From Halorussus ruber (GTDB taxonomy: Archaea; Halobacteriota; Halobacteria; Halobacteriales; Haladaptataceae): a DNA stretch of 64,000 nucleotides. The stretch lies in the NCBI RefSeq assembly GCF_004765785.1, contig NZ_SBIT01000008.1:248001-312000 (forward strand), given 5' to 3'. Position 1 is the first letter of the stretch; every line of letters begins with the position of its first letter. The notes below the pieces were generated by a model. It had not been told where the DNA came from, did no database searches, and saw only the letters and a list, made by a program, of their open reading frames with translations. Both the position numbers and the translations under genes were made by a program. Shown piece by piece: positions 52,035 through 61,032 of this stretch.

Positions 52035-52125
52035 CCGAGACAAGAGAACCACCGACTCCAACCCGAAAAGAGAGCAATCGAAACAGAACGGCGAAGAAGA
52101 AAAGCCGGAGAGAAAGAAATCTCGA

Positions 52126-53964
52126 TTAGTACGAGCGTTCTTTCGGCTCGTAGGTCTTGTTCTCGCCTTCGAGGATGACCGGCTTGTACCACAGTTCCGG
52201 ACTGCCCTCGTTCCACGAGAGCATCGTGTGCTTGAGCCACTCGTCGTCCTTGCGCTCCTGGTGCTCCTGTCGCCAGTGGGCACCGCGGAACTCGTCGCGG
52301 GCGAGGGCACCGAGCGTGATGGCCTCGGCGAGGTCGATGAGGTTGCGCGTCTCGATGGTGTGGATGAGGTCCGTGTTGAAGGTGCGCGAGGGGTCGTTGA
52401 CGTAGACATCCTGATAGGCCTCGCGGACCTCGCGGATGTCTTCGAGCGCCTGTTTGAGTCCCTCCTTGTTCCGGAAGACGTTGACGTTGGCGGTCATCGA
52501 CTTCTGGAGGTCCTCGCGGAGTTCGGCGTGCTGGATGCCGTCGTCCTTCTCCATGAGTTGCTCGATGCGAGTCCGCTCGCGTTCGACTGCGGCACGCACC
52601 GTCTCGTCGGGTTCGACCACGGCGGCCCCGCCGTCGGCGACCGCGTCTCCTTCGCTAGCCCCGACCGCGCCGGGTTCGACCGGCGTGTCGAGGTCGGTCT
52701 CCTTCTCGATGTCGTCGGTCTTGCCCGTCGTAATCTCGGGTTCGCCGAGGTCTTTGCCCGCGGCGTGGCGACCGGCGCGCGCGCCGAAGACGATGAGTTC
52801 CGGCAGGGCGTTGCCGCCGAGGCGGTTCGAGCCGTGGACCGAAACGCAGGCGCACTCGCCAGCGGCGTAGAGGCCGTCGATGAGGGTCTCGCCGTTCTCG
52901 TCGGTCTCGATGCCGCCCATCTCGTAGTGCTGGCCGGGCTTGACCGGCATCGGCTCTTCGAGGCCGTCGACGCCCTCGAAGTCCCGCGCGAGGTGGAGGA
53001 TGTTCTCGAGTCGGTCGGTGATGCGCTCCTCGCCGAGGTGGCGCATGTCGAGGTAGACGTACTCGTCCTCGACGCCGCGGCCCTCGTTGACCTCCGTGAG
53101 TTCGGCGCGCGACACCACGTCGCGGGAGGCCAGTTCCCCGGCGTTGTTGGCGTAGCCGTACTCGAACATGAAGCGCTCGCCCTCGCTGTTGTAGAGGATG
53201 CCACCCTCACCGCGCACACCTTCCGAAATCAGGACCCCGGTCGAGGGGAGCGTGGTCGGGTGGAACTGGACGAACTCCATGTCTTCGAGCGGGACGCCAG
53301 CGCGGTAGGCCATCGCCTGCCCGTCGCCGGTGTTGGCCACCGCGTTGGTCGTGTGGTCGTACACCTGTCCGGTGCCGCCGGTTGCGAGGATGACGCCGTT
53401 TCGCGCCTTGAAGCCCTCGACTTGACCGGTCTTGATGTCGTAGGCGACGACGCCGTGACACTCGCGGTCGGCCGGGTCGTCGTGGTCGGTGACTGCGAGG
53501 TCGGCGACGTACCACTCGTCGTAGACCTGAATCCCCCGCTTGACGACCTGCTCGTACATCGTGTGGAGCATGTGGTGGCCGGTCTCCGCTCCGGCGTAGG
53601 TCGTCCGGGCGAAGGAGAGGCCGCCGAACGGTCGCTGGGAGACGCGGCCGTCGTCCTCGCGGGAGAACGGCATCCCCCAGTTTTCGAGTTGGATGGTCTC
53701 GCTGGGACTGTCCTGCGCGAGGGTCTCGATTGCGGGGGCGTCACCGAGATAGTCCGACCCCTTCATCGTGTCGTAGGCGTGGAGTTCCCAGTCGTCGCCC
53801 TCGCGGAGCGCCGCGTTGATACCGCCTTCGGCCGCGCCGGTGTGGCTCCGGACGGGGTGGAGTTTCGTGACGATAGCCACGTCTGCACCCTCCTCGTGGG
53901 CCGCGATGGCCGCACGGAGTCCGGCACCGCCGCCGCCGATTACCAGAACGTCGTGTTCGTGCAT
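52126..53964 (-). CDS. sdhA: Succinate dehydrogenase flavoprotein subunit
   Basis: The 612-aa product has the FAD-binding start VLVIGGGGAGLRAAIAAHEE, the flavinylation site RSHTGAAEGGINAAL (His binds FAD covalently), HMLHTMYEQ, and the substrate-site EGVRGEGGILYN. It oxidises succinate to fumarate at the inner face of the membrane and feeds electrons to SdhB. An acidic insert at about residues 410-480 is halophile-typical. Last gene of the sdhCDBA operon; 24 bases follow the sdhB stop. Confidence 0.97.
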   Translation of the reverse strand: MHEHDVLVIGGGGAGLRAAIAAHEEGADVAIVTKLHPVRSHTGAAEGGINAALREGDDWELHAYDTMKGSDYLGDAPAIETLAQDSPSETIQLENWGMPFSREDDGRVSQRPFGGLSFARTTYAGAETGHHMLHTMYEQVVKRGIQVYDEWYVADLAVTDHDDPADRECHGVVAYDIKTGQVEGFKARNGVILATGGTGQVYDHTTNAVANTGDGQAMAYRAGVPLEDMEFVQFHPTTLPSTGVLISEGVRGEGGILYNSEGERFMFEYGYANNAGELASRDVVSRAELTEVNEGRGVEDEYVYLDMRHLGEERITDRLENILHLARDFEGVDGLEEPMPVKPGQHYEMGGIETDENGETLIDGLYAAGECACVSVHGSNRLGGNALPELIVFGARAGRHAAGKDLGEPEITTGKTDDIEKETDLDTPVEPGAVGASEGDAVADGGAAVVEPDETVRAAVERERTRIEQLMEKDDGIQHAELREDLQKSMTANVNVFRNKEGLKQALEDIREVREAYQDVYVNDPSRTFNTDLIHTIETRNLIDLAEAITLGALARDEFRGAHWRQEHQERKDDEWLKHTMLSWNEGSPELWYKPVILEGENKTYEPKERSY

Positions 53965-53988
53965 AGTTGGTGTTGAATTGTGGTTGGT

Positions 53989-54882
53989 CTACCAGAATTT
54001 GAGGTTCTGTTTGACCGCTTCTCGCTTGAGTTCCTGAATGTGTTCGGTCAGCGGGATGTCCTTCGGACAGACGTTCGTACAGGAGAACTGGGTCTGGCAC
54101 CGCCAGACGCCGTGTTCCTGGTCCATCACGTTCAGCCGATGCTCCTTCATGTTCTCGCCTTCGCGCTTGTCCATGGCGAACCGGTAGGCCTTGTTGATGG
54201 CCGCCGGACCGAGATACTGGTTGTCCCCGGCCGCGATGTTACACGAGGACATGCAGGCACCGCACCAGATGCACCGCGTGGACATCTTGATCTTCTCGCG
54301 GTTCTCGCGGGTCTGTCGGTACTCCTCTAAGTCGCCGCCCGACTCCTCTTCCGGCTGGAAGAAGGGTTCGACCGCGTGCATCTGGTCGTAGAAGTGTTCC
54401 ATGTCCACGACGAGGTCCTTCACCACGTCTTGGTGGGGAAGCGGCTCGACTCGGACCGGGTCGTCGAGGTCCGAAATCTGGGTCTGACAGCCGAGGCGCT
54501 GGCGACCGTTGATGAACAAAGCGTCCGACCCACAGACCGCCTGTCGGCAGGAGTGGCGGAAGGTCAGCGTCGTGTCGAAGTGGTCCCGAGCGTAGATGAG
54601 CGCGTCGAGGACCGTCATCCCCTTCTTTCGGGGGACGTAGAAATCGTCGAAGCGCGGCTCCATCTTGCCTTCGACCTCGGGGTCGTAGCGGAACACCTTG
54701 AGGAGGACCGCGTCCTCGTCGGGTTCGGCGGGCGCGCCAGCCGCCGCTTGGCGCTCTTGGCGCTCGGCGTCTCGCTCGGCCCGGCGTCGGTCGCCCGGCG
54801 TCTCCCGCTGCTGGACCGCCGTCTCGGCCGCTTGTTCGTCGGGTTCGGTCTGTTCTTGCTCTTCGGGTACTTGCGTGCTCAT
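53989..54882 (-). CDS. sdhB: Succinate dehydrogenase iron-sulfur subunit
   Basis: The 297-aa product has an acidic, Gln-rich N-terminal extension (about 60 residues) before the ferredoxin domain. The 2Fe-2S site is SCRQAVCGSDALFINGRQ plus a later Cys, with Asp in place of the third Cys as in E. coli SdhB. The C-terminal clusters are CIWCGACMSSCN and CTNVCPKDIP. It carries electrons from SdhA to quinone. Start at 54882 is two bases after the sdhD stop; longer upstream frames overlap sdhD and are not coding. Confidence 0.96.
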   Translation of the reverse strand: MSTQVPEEQEQTEPDEQAAETAVQQRETPGDRRRAERDAERQERQAAAGAPAEPDEDAVLLKVFRYDPEVEGKMEPRFDDFYVPRKKGMTVLDALIYARDHFDTTLTFRHSCRQAVCGSDALFINGRQRLGCQTQISDLDDPVRVEPLPHQDVVKDLVVDMEHFYDQMHAVEPFFQPEEESGGDLEEYRQTRENREKIKMSTRCIWCGACMSSCNIAAGDNQYLGPAAINKAYRFAMDKREGENMKEHRLNVMDQEHGVWRCQTQFSCTNVCPKDIPLTEHIQELKREAVKQNLKFW

Positions 54883-54884
54883 GA

Positions 54885-55250
54885 TTACATCACTCCGGCC
54901 ATGACGAGTGCGAGGTAGGTTCCCTGCCCTGCCAGCGCGAGGCCCGCGATGGCGAGGAGGCCCTTCACGGCGGTCTTCTTCCCGCCCGTCAGGCCCTGAT
55001 TCAGCAGGGCGGCGTAGACGCCGTTGACGCCGTGGAAGGTCGCGGTCAGTAGGAACAGCACCATCGTCAGCATGTAGCCCCACTGCTCCATCCGGGCGGT
55101 GGTTCCGGCGAAAGTCACTTCCGAGGCGTGGTTGACGAAGTGCAGGAGGAAGAAGTGGAACGCCAGCACCACGACCAGGAAGGCCGCCGTGATTCGCTGG
55201 AGGAACCACGAGAGGCTTCCGCTCTGGAAGGACGAGTAGCGTTCGGCCAT
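54885..55250 (-). CDS. sdhD: Succinate dehydrogenase membrane anchor subunit
   Basis: The 121-aa product has three membrane helices, with SGSLSWFLQRITAAFLVVVL, a His-rich FHFFLLHFVNH and ATFHGVNGVYAAL. The His residues in helices one and two are candidates for heme b ligation and quinone contact. It starts one base after the sdhC stop, so it is translationally coupled. Confidence 0.92.
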   Translation of the reverse strand: MAERYSSFQSGSLSWFLQRITAAFLVVVLAFHFFLLHFVNHASEVTFAGTTARMEQWGYMLTMVLFLLTATFHGVNGVYAALLNQGLTGGKKTAVKGLLAIAGLALAGQGTYLALVMAGVM

Positions 55251-55251
55251 C

Positions 55252-55644
55252 TCAGAACGCCCCCTCCAGGAAGGTCGGAACACTTGCCAGTACGATGACG
55301 CCGGTGACGACCAGCGACGCGTAGAAGCTCTTGTCCTGTTGCTCGAGTCCGAGTCCGAGGTCCACGAACAGCAGGCGGACGCCGTTCAGGATGTGGAAGA
55401 CGGCGACGGCCAGCAGGCCGACTTCCATGACGCGGACGACGAGCAGGCTTTCGAGCCCTTGAATCGTGTCGGTGTACGCGGTCGCACCGGTCGTTGCGGT
55501 ACTCAGCACGGCGATGTGGGTGAACAGGTAGCCGATGAGTACCCACCCGGTGAACTTGTGAAGTATCCAGGCCCACATCCCGGCCGTGAACTCCTTCCAC
55601 CGGCCGAAGTCTTCGATGAGGCCTCGATTGTACGATTGACTCAT
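55252..55644 (-). CDS. sdhC: Succinate dehydrogenase cytochrome b556 subunit
   Basis: The 130-aa product starts [16 protein letters not shown] and has three helices; [20 protein letters not shown] and [12 protein letters not shown] carry the Ser/His residues that usually bind heme b and quinone. First gene of sdhCDBA. An in-frame ATG at 55677 would add 11 residues; the start at 55644 matches the family better. Confidence 0.92.
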   Translation of the reverse strand: MSQSYNRGLIEDFGRWKEFTAGMWAWILHKFTGWVLIGYLFTHIAVLSTATTGATAYTDTIQGLESLLVVRVMEVGLLAVAVFHILNGVRLLFVDLGLGLEQQDKSFYASLVVTGVIVLASVPTFLEGAF

Positions 55645-55794
55645 ACTTGTCCGTTCGGGGAGTTGGACTGTGGGCAAATAGAAGTTTCTACCTTCTTCCG
55701 GACCGGAAGCCGATAGCCGCGTTCGATTCCCGAACCGACAACTCAGTTCGTTATCAGCCGACCGCCGCTCGCCCCCGACCGCTCCACCGACGAC

Positions 55795-56571
55795 TCAACC
55801 GAAGGCCCGCGCCGCACGTTCGTACTCGGCGAACGTCGAGTCGGCCCACTCGCGGATCTCCTCGGCGTCGGTTTCGATGAGCGCCCGCGGAATCCCGTCT
55901 TCGTCCTCGACGCCGACGTGGACAATCTCGTCGTAGAGGCCGAGAAAGTAGGGAATGTCGCCCTCGGAGACCGAAATCTCGACCCGCCCCGTGTCGAGCA
56001 TCTCCTCGATTTTCTCGGCGTAGTGGGGCTTCTCCCGAAGTTGCTCGGCGACGCTCGGTTCGACCACGACGTGCTGGCGCTGGCCGTCTTCGACCGCGGA
56101 CTGTCGCCCGGCCTCCAGTTGATTCAGGCCGACTGCGGGCAAAAGCGCCCGGAAGGTCTCGGCCTGCGAGGCCACGTCCGCGTGGCGGTTCGCCGGCGCG
56201 TAGGGGTCGCTCGGCGTCGAGACGATTACCTCCGCGTCGGTCAGACAGCCGAAATCGAGGTCGAACTCCTCGACCGGGAGCCACTCCAAGGCGGGCTTGA
56301 GGCGCTTCATCGTCTCGACTCGCTCCTCGAATCGGCGGTACTCCGCGAGCGCGAGCCTGCCGAACGTGGTCGGGCGATACTCGCCCGCCGAATACGCCAC
56401 GAGGCCGTGCGATTCGAGTTCTCGAATACTTCTATCGACCGTCGAGCGCGAGCAGTCGAGGCTCTCGACCAGTTCGCGCTTGTCTTTTCCAGATTCCCGT
56501 ACCGACTCCAGCGCGTCGATTCGCTGTTCGAGTACGTCCAACAGCGGTTTACGAGCGATATTCGAACACAT
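55795..56571 (-). CDS. Winged-helix regulator with FilR1-type C-terminal domain, second copy
   Basis: The 258-aa product is a relative of the 16.2-kb regulator: winged helix RELVESLDCSRSTVDRSIRELESHGLV followed by YRPTTFGRLALAEYRRF and a ligand-like C-terminal domain. Start MCSNIARKPLLDVL at 56571 is supported by a TATA box (CGTATAATTTG, about 56605-56615). It lies 150 bases from sdhC, transcribed the same way but upstream, so it may regulate respiration genes (inference). Confidence 0.85.
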   Translation of the reverse strand: MCSNIARKPLLDVLEQRIDALESVRESGKDKRELVESLDCSRSTVDRSIRELESHGLVAYSAGEYRPTTFGRLALAEYRRFEERVETMKRLKPALEWLPVEEFDLDFGCLTDAEVIVSTPSDPYAPANRHADVASQAETFRALLPAVGLNQLEAGRQSAVEDGQRQHVVVEPSVAEQLREKPHYAEKIEEMLDTGRVEISVSEGDIPYFLGLYDEIVHVGVEDEDGIPRALIETDAEEIREWADSTFAEYERAARAFG

Positions 56572-56746
56572 AGCCACCCGCCAAAGGGTGTCAACCGGCC
56601 ACAAATTATACGTACTGGAGCCAATCAGCGCGCTCCTCTCGGGAATTAACCAGTCCACTTCGGTCTGGCTTTTTCCGGCGTGGATTTTGTACTATATCTG
56701 GGAATTGTCGAAGAATCAGTTTTGGACGGTGGCTTTCGGTGCCATT

Positions 56747-57817
56747 TTATCGCTTCTCCGGCACCGCGGGCGGCGGCGTCGGCGTCTCGACCGACTCGCT
56801 CTGGGCGCGCTCTCGCTTCAGCGCCTTCCGGGTGTTCGCCGAGAGTTCGACCATGTGACACAGCGGGTTCCCCGGATAGACGACCGGGTTCTCCAGCACG
56901 CCGACGAGCAGGCCCGTGAAGGGCGCTTCGACCGGTTCGCGGTCGGTCTTGAACGGGTTCGTGATGGTGCAGATGGTGTCGCCCTCGTAGACCAGCGACC
57001 CCCGGTCGTGGTGCATGTCCACCAGTCCGCCGGCGTCGGCCCGAATCCACGTCTTCGCCTTGTCGTCGTCGATGATTGTGCGCCACCCGGGCCACTTCAC
57101 TGCGTCGGTGCGGTGGACGCCGTACTCCGCGAGGACGCTCTCGACGCCCTCTAGTCCCCGGTCGATGAACTCCCGCTGGAAGCGGTGGGCCTCGCCCATC
57201 TCGATGGTGATGGTCGGGATGCCGTAGTCGGTGGCCTCCCGACGCAGGGTTCCGGACGGCCCTTCCGAGGAGATGACGACGTGGGACCCGAAGGCCTTGG
57301 CGAGGCGGGCGACCTCGGGGTCGGCCATGTCTGCCCGGACGTGGAGCATGTTGGTCCGGCCGCGAGTCGAGGTGTGGAAGTCCAGACCGATGTCGCAGGG
57401 CGCGATGAAGTTCCGGAAAATCTGGTGGGCCATCCGCTTGGCGCTGGTCGAACCGCTCCGGCCGGGGAAAGAGCGGTTCAGGTCTCGGTCGTAGATAGGG
57501 AGGTAGCGCTCCTGAGCGAGGAAGCCGGGGACGTTCAGGACTGGCATGCAGACGAGCGTGCCACAGAGGTCCTCGTGATTCCACTCGTGGGCCACCTCGC
57601 GGACGACTTCGATGCCGTTGAGTTCGTCGCCGTGGGCCGCCGCCGAGAGAAACACCGTCGGGCCGGGTTCGGTCCCGTTGACGATGGTGACGGGGATGCG
57701 AACGGGGTCGCCCAGATACGTCTCGCTGATACCGTAGCGGACGTTCTGGGTCTCGCCCGGTTCGACGATGCCGCCGTTGTACGTAAACGCGTCGGGGTCC
57801 TCCTCCGAACCGGTCAT
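56747..57817 (-). CDS. Succinylglutamate desuccinylase/aspartoacylase-like hydrolase
   Basis: The 356-aa product has the zinc site HGDE in SAAAHGDELNGIEVV, a distal His in GLDFHTSTRGRTNM and the catalytic Glu in ITIEMGEAHRF. The family cleaves N-acyl amino acids or C-terminal Glu/Asp groups. It is divergently transcribed from a RimK-type glutamate ligase, so it may remove what RimK adds (inference). MTGSEED at 57817 is preferred over MGG three codons upstream. Confidence 0.87.
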   Translation of the reverse strand: MTGSEEDPDAFTYNGGIVEPGETQNVRYGISETYLGDPVRIPVTIVNGTEPGPTVFLSAAAHGDELNGIEVVREVAHEWNHEDLCGTLVCMPVLNVPGFLAQERYLPIYDRDLNRSFPGRSGSTSAKRMAHQIFRNFIAPCDIGLDFHTSTRGRTNMLHVRADMADPEVARLAKAFGSHVVISSEGPSGTLRREATDYGIPTITIEMGEAHRFQREFIDRGLEGVESVLAEYGVHRTDAVKWPGWRTIIDDDKAKTWIRADAGGLVDMHHDRGSLVYEGDTICTITNPFKTDREPVEAPFTGLLVGVLENPVVYPGNPLCHMVELSANTRKALKRERAQSESVETPTPPPAVPEKR

Positions 57818-57935
57818 ACCACCCACTCGGACTCCGGCATATATAAAGACGGGGAGACGCGCTTCGAGTTGTTTTCGTTCCGAGCCAGTTCGATGTTCCC
57901 CTTTTTAAGGGATGGCGTACAATATTTGAATACCA
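57818..57935. promoter_or_regulatory. Divergent promoter between the desuccinylase-like and RimK genes
   Basis: Plus side: a TTTTTTAAGGG / ACAATATTTGAA stretch (57901-57927) within 35 bases of the RimK ATG. Minus side: ATATATAAAG (57838-57847) about 25 bases before 57817. Both look leaderless. Confidence 0.55.
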
Positions 57936-59294
57936 ATGACTGCAGATGGTTCTGGTGTGCGGGTGGGTGTACTGAGTCTCCACAACAGCAAGGAAACCAA
58001 AGCGATTCTGAACGCAATCGAAGACCTCGGTCACGAACCTTTCTGGCTTCGGGAGGAGAACACGGCGGTTCGCCTCTCCGACGGCGAAGTCGTCCTCGAA
58101 CCCGACGTGGACATCGTGGCGAATCGTCTCCTGTTGTCGAACACAGAACAGCCCTCGGAGGCGGTCGGACTGGCGAAAATCTACGACAGCCTCCTGCCGG
58201 TGTTGAACGACCCGAGTTCGGTCATGACGGCCATCCACAAGTTCTCGACTGCGACCGCGCTGGCCGACGCCGACCTGCCGGTTCCCGACGCCCTGCTCGC
58301 GCTGTCGAACGACCGACTCAACGACGGTCGGAGCGACTTCGGCGAGGAGGCCGTCTACAAGACCGCCATCGGGACCCACGGCGGCGGGACGTGGAAGGTC
58401 GGCCCCGACGAACTCGTCAACCCCCGAGTCGGCGACCGGCAGGCCTTCCTGCAGGAACTCATCGAGCGCGACGAGGGCGAACACCGCGACCTGCGGGTGT
58501 ACGTCGTCGGCGACCGCATCGTCGGCGCGATGAACCGCTACGCGCCCGACAACGACTGGCGGACCAACGTGGCGCTCGGCGGAGCCGTCGAGGACGCGAC
58601 CGACAACCTCCCCCGCGAGGTGGCGAACATCGCCCGCGACGCCGCCGACGTCATCGGCCTCGACTACGCCGGGGTGGACCTCATCGAGGGCCACGACGGC
58701 TGGTACGTCCTCGAAGTCAACCCGACCGCGGGCTTCAAGGGTCTGTTCAAGGCGACCGGTCGGAGCGCCGCGCCCTACATCGCCCAGCTCGCCATCGAGC
58801 GCGGCGGCGGCACCGTAGACGAGGGCCAAGTCGAGGACCTGACCGCCTCGCTGGACGACTCGGTTCCCGCCTGCAAGCCGATGCCCAAGGACATCGGGTC
58901 AGGGGAACCAATCGTCGTCGGCTACACCGAGGAGGTCATCCTGAGCGGCACCAGCGGGTCGGAGACGGTCGTCGCCAAGTCCGACACGGGCGCGACCCGG
59001 ACCAGCATCGACACCAAACTCGCGGCCGAAATCGGCGCTGGCCCCATCAAGAGCATCGCCAAGGTCAAATCGGGCAGTAGCAAGTCGAGTCGCTCCCGGC
59101 CGGTCGTGGACGTGGTGGTCGGCGTCGGCGGGAACCGCCACACCGTGACCGCGAGCGTCGAGGACCGCGCCCACATGGACTACCCGGTTCTGCTCGGCCG
59201 CGACATCCTGAAGCACTATCAAGTCAACGTCCAGAAGCGCGTGGACCAGGAAGAGGAGACCGAGGAGGAAGAGGAAGAGCAGACCGAGGAGTGA
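57936..59294 (+). CDS. RimK-type ATP-grasp ligase fused to a retropepsin-like protease domain
   Basis: The 452-aa product has an ATP-grasp ligase in residues 1-300 (KTAIGTHGGGTWKV, DLRVYVVGDRIVGAMNRYA, VDLIEGHDGWYVLEVNPTAGFKG) and, from about 320, a retropepsin-like domain with the D-T-G-type KSDTGATRTSIDTKLAAEIG and LLGRDILKHYQV. RimK adds Glu residues to proteins or small molecules; the second domain belongs to the family often called ATP-dependent zinc protease. The C terminus is a run of Glu. The fusion suggests a linked add-and-trim activity. Divergent from the desuccinylase-like gene. Confidence 0.88.
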   Translation: MTADGSGVRVGVLSLHNSKETKAILNAIEDLGHEPFWLREENTAVRLSDGEVVLEPDVDIVANRLLLSNTEQPSEAVGLAKIYDSLLPVLNDPSSVMTAIHKFSTATALADADLPVPDALLALSNDRLNDGRSDFGEEAVYKTAIGTHGGGTWKVGPDELVNPRVGDRQAFLQELIERDEGEHRDLRVYVVGDRIVGAMNRYAPDNDWRTNVALGGAVEDATDNLPREVANIARDAADVIGLDYAGVDLIEGHDGWYVLEVNPTAGFKGLFKATGRSAAPYIAQLAIERGGGTVDEGQVEDLTASLDDSVPACKPMPKDIGSGEPIVVGYTEEVILSGTSGSETVVAKSDTGATRTSIDTKLAAEIGAGPIKSIAKVKSGSSKSSRSRPVVDVVVGVGGNRHTVTASVEDRAHMDYPVLLGRDILKHYQVNVQKRVDQEEETEEEEEEQTEE

Positions 59295-59474
59295 CCTCGT
59301 AACGATATTCAGGGAGTAAACACACCAATATAATTTTCTAACAATTGTACTTATTCTCTAAACAAATAATATTCATTCTCTGTCGGTCTTCTCGTCTTCG
59401 ACGGCGGTCTGACCTCAATTCCTCGACGCCGGTCCGGCCCCAGTTTTATCTCGCCGAGCGTGGTACTCGCCAAC
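59295..59474. other. A+T island between the RimK fusion and the next gene
   Basis: A+T stretch 59318-59382 with TTTCTAACAATTGTACTTATT and CTCTAAACAAATAATATTC-like words; it probably terminates the RimK transcript and/or starts the next. No gene. Confidence 0.4.
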
Positions 59475-59984
59475 ATGTCAGACCGCGGGGCCAGACAGAC
59501 CCGACCCGCGACGAGCCGACGCCGCCAGTCGTGGTCCGGGTGGGGCGAGGGGCGCGTGGACGAGAAGGACGGCGTCGGCGTGTTCTTGGACGACGTGACC
59601 TACGCCTTCGCGGACATCTCCGTGCTGAGCATCCCGGTTCTGTTCCACCTGATGACGAGCGCGACGAACGCGTGGTTCGGCCTCAAGTTCGGGGCGCTGG
59701 TGGCGTGGCTGACGATGGTCGTCGGCGCGGCGCTCCTCCGCGGCGGGTGGGTGACGCCGCTCGCCACCGACGAACCAGGATGGGTGGCGATGACGCCGTC
59801 GCTGGTCCTCCTCCGACTGGGCTACTACAACGCCGTGCTGGCGCTGGCGGCCTACGGCGGCCGCGCCCTGAGCGAGGCCGTCTCGCCGGTCGCGTCGGTC
59901 GCGTTCGCGTTGCTGGTCGGGGCGCTCTCTGTGGGGGTGTTTCCGCGACTCGCAGACGGGTTCTACGGTGTGGTGGCGGAGTGA
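59475..59984 (+). CDS. Membrane protein, four helices, unknown
   Basis: The 169-aa product has a basic, Arg/Gln-rich head (MSDRGARQTRPATSRRRQ) and four membrane helices (about 42-62, 68-88, 105-125, 135-155). No catalytic motif seen. The ATG at 59475 is preferred to GTG at 59460. Function unknown. Confidence 0.75.
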   Translation: MSDRGARQTRPATSRRRQSWSGWGEGRVDEKDGVGVFLDDVTYAFADISVLSIPVLFHLMTSATNAWFGLKFGALVAWLTMVVGAALLRGGWVTPLATDEPGWVAMTPSLVLLRLGYYNAVLALAAYGGRALSEAVSPVASVAFALLVGALSVGVFPRLADGFYGVVAE

Positions 59985-60042
59985 GAGAATTGGGAGAGAG
60001 AGTCGCTGGTTCGAATAGAGAGAACAGAGGGAACGAGGTTTC

Positions 60043-60071
60043 GAAAGCCCTCGCCCTTTCAGTCCACCAGG
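60043..60071 (+). repeat. Minimal R1 copy C: both ends joined
   Basis: GAAAGCCCTCG joined directly to CCCTTTCAGTCC and ACCAGG. It equals R1 with the entire central hairpin missing, as expected after precise deletion between the paired arms or as a founder copy. Confidence 0.65.
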
Positions 60072-60120
60072 AGGCGGCTGGGTCACCGAGCGCACTCAGT
60101 CGGTGGGGAGAGTAACTGGC

Positions 60121-60912
60121 TCACTCCCCGAGAAAGTCCAGTATCTCCTCGGCGACCGCATCCGGGGCCAGCGCGTGGGCGAGGTGGCCTCGACCGTCGA
60201 GTCGCCGGACCTCGGCGTCGGCGATGCGGTCGGCCAGTTCCTCGGCGGTCTCCCGCAGGTAGTCGGGACTCTCGGTGCCCCAGAGGAGCAACGTCTCGGC
60301 CTCGATGTCCGGGGTCTCCGGCGGGCGGTACATCCCCGCGGCGTCTAGCTCCCGGCGGCTCACGTCCGCGAACTCGACGCGCTGGTCCCACATCGGCATG
60401 TTCGCTATCATCGCCTCGGGAAGCCCCAGCGCCTCGCGCAGGAACCACCGGAGCGCGGCCTCGTCGTCCTCCTCGGCGGCCCGGGCCGTCGCCCCGGCGA
60501 CCATCTCGGTGTGGGCCGCGCGGTGCGGTTCGAGGAGGACCGGCGGTTCGTGCAGGACCAGCGACTCCACCGCGTCGGTCCGCCGGGCGGCCTCCAGCGC
60601 GCAGATGCCGCCGAAGGACTGCCCGAGGAGCGCGACCCCTTCGTCCTCCTCGGCGCTCGCCTCTTGGGCCGCCTCGATAACGGCCAGCACGTCGTCGACC
60701 TCGCGGTCGAAGACGTAGCCGTCGGCGTCGCCGCTCTGGCCCCGGCCTCGGCGGTCCATGGCGAACAGCTCGAACTCCTCTTCCAGCAGGGGCCGAAGCG
60801 GTTGCCACGTCGAGCGAAAGTCGTTGCTCCCGTGGACGAGGACCAGCGGGCGGCCATCGCCGTAGCGTTCGTAGGCGATTTCGACGCCGTCGGCGGAGGT
60901 AGTGGTGTGCAT
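60121..60912 (-). CDS. Alpha/beta hydrolase
   Basis: The 263-aa product has the fold's oxyanion region VLVHGSNDFRSTW, the nucleophile elbow LLGQSFGGICAL (Ser), an acid near LLLWGTESPDY, and the catalytic His in DGRGHLAHALAPD. Many such enzymes are esterases, lyases or dehalogenases; substrate cannot be told. No signal peptide. It stands alone, convergent with the R1 remnant and divergent from the alkA-like gene. Confidence 0.88.
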   Translation of the reverse strand: MHTTTSADGVEIAYERYGDGRPLVLVHGSNDFRSTWQPLRPLLEEEFELFAMDRRGRGQSGDADGYVFDREVDDVLAVIEAAQEASAEEDEGVALLGQSFGGICALEAARRTDAVESLVLHEPPVLLEPHRAAHTEMVAGATARAAEEDDEAALRWFLREALGLPEAMIANMPMWDQRVEFADVSRRELDAAGMYRPPETPDIEAETLLLWGTESPDYLRETAEELADRIADAEVRRLDGRGHLAHALAPDAVAEEILDFLGE

Positions 60913-61032
60913 GGATTGAGTCGGATTGCGTTTGGTTTCGGGCGGTGTCTCAAATCCCTTACTGAATCGAGGCCGACTCCTCGCCGCATCGAGGCCGTAC
61001 GCTGATTAGCGAGCAGTTCCTACCTCGCTCCG

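Larger units (their letters stand above)
51497..52125. other. Noncoding region with R1 copy B, R2 copy 2 and short tandem repeats
   Basis: Three repeat features fill most of these 629 bases. No gene is supported. The right end is the 3' flank of sdhA. Confidence 0.55.

Noticed and set aside
53989-55209. A longer sdhB reading frame starting at 55209
   Set aside because: The extension is antisense-free but overlaps sdhD in another frame and is Arg/Pro-rich; the ATG at 54882 gives the normal SdhB layout.
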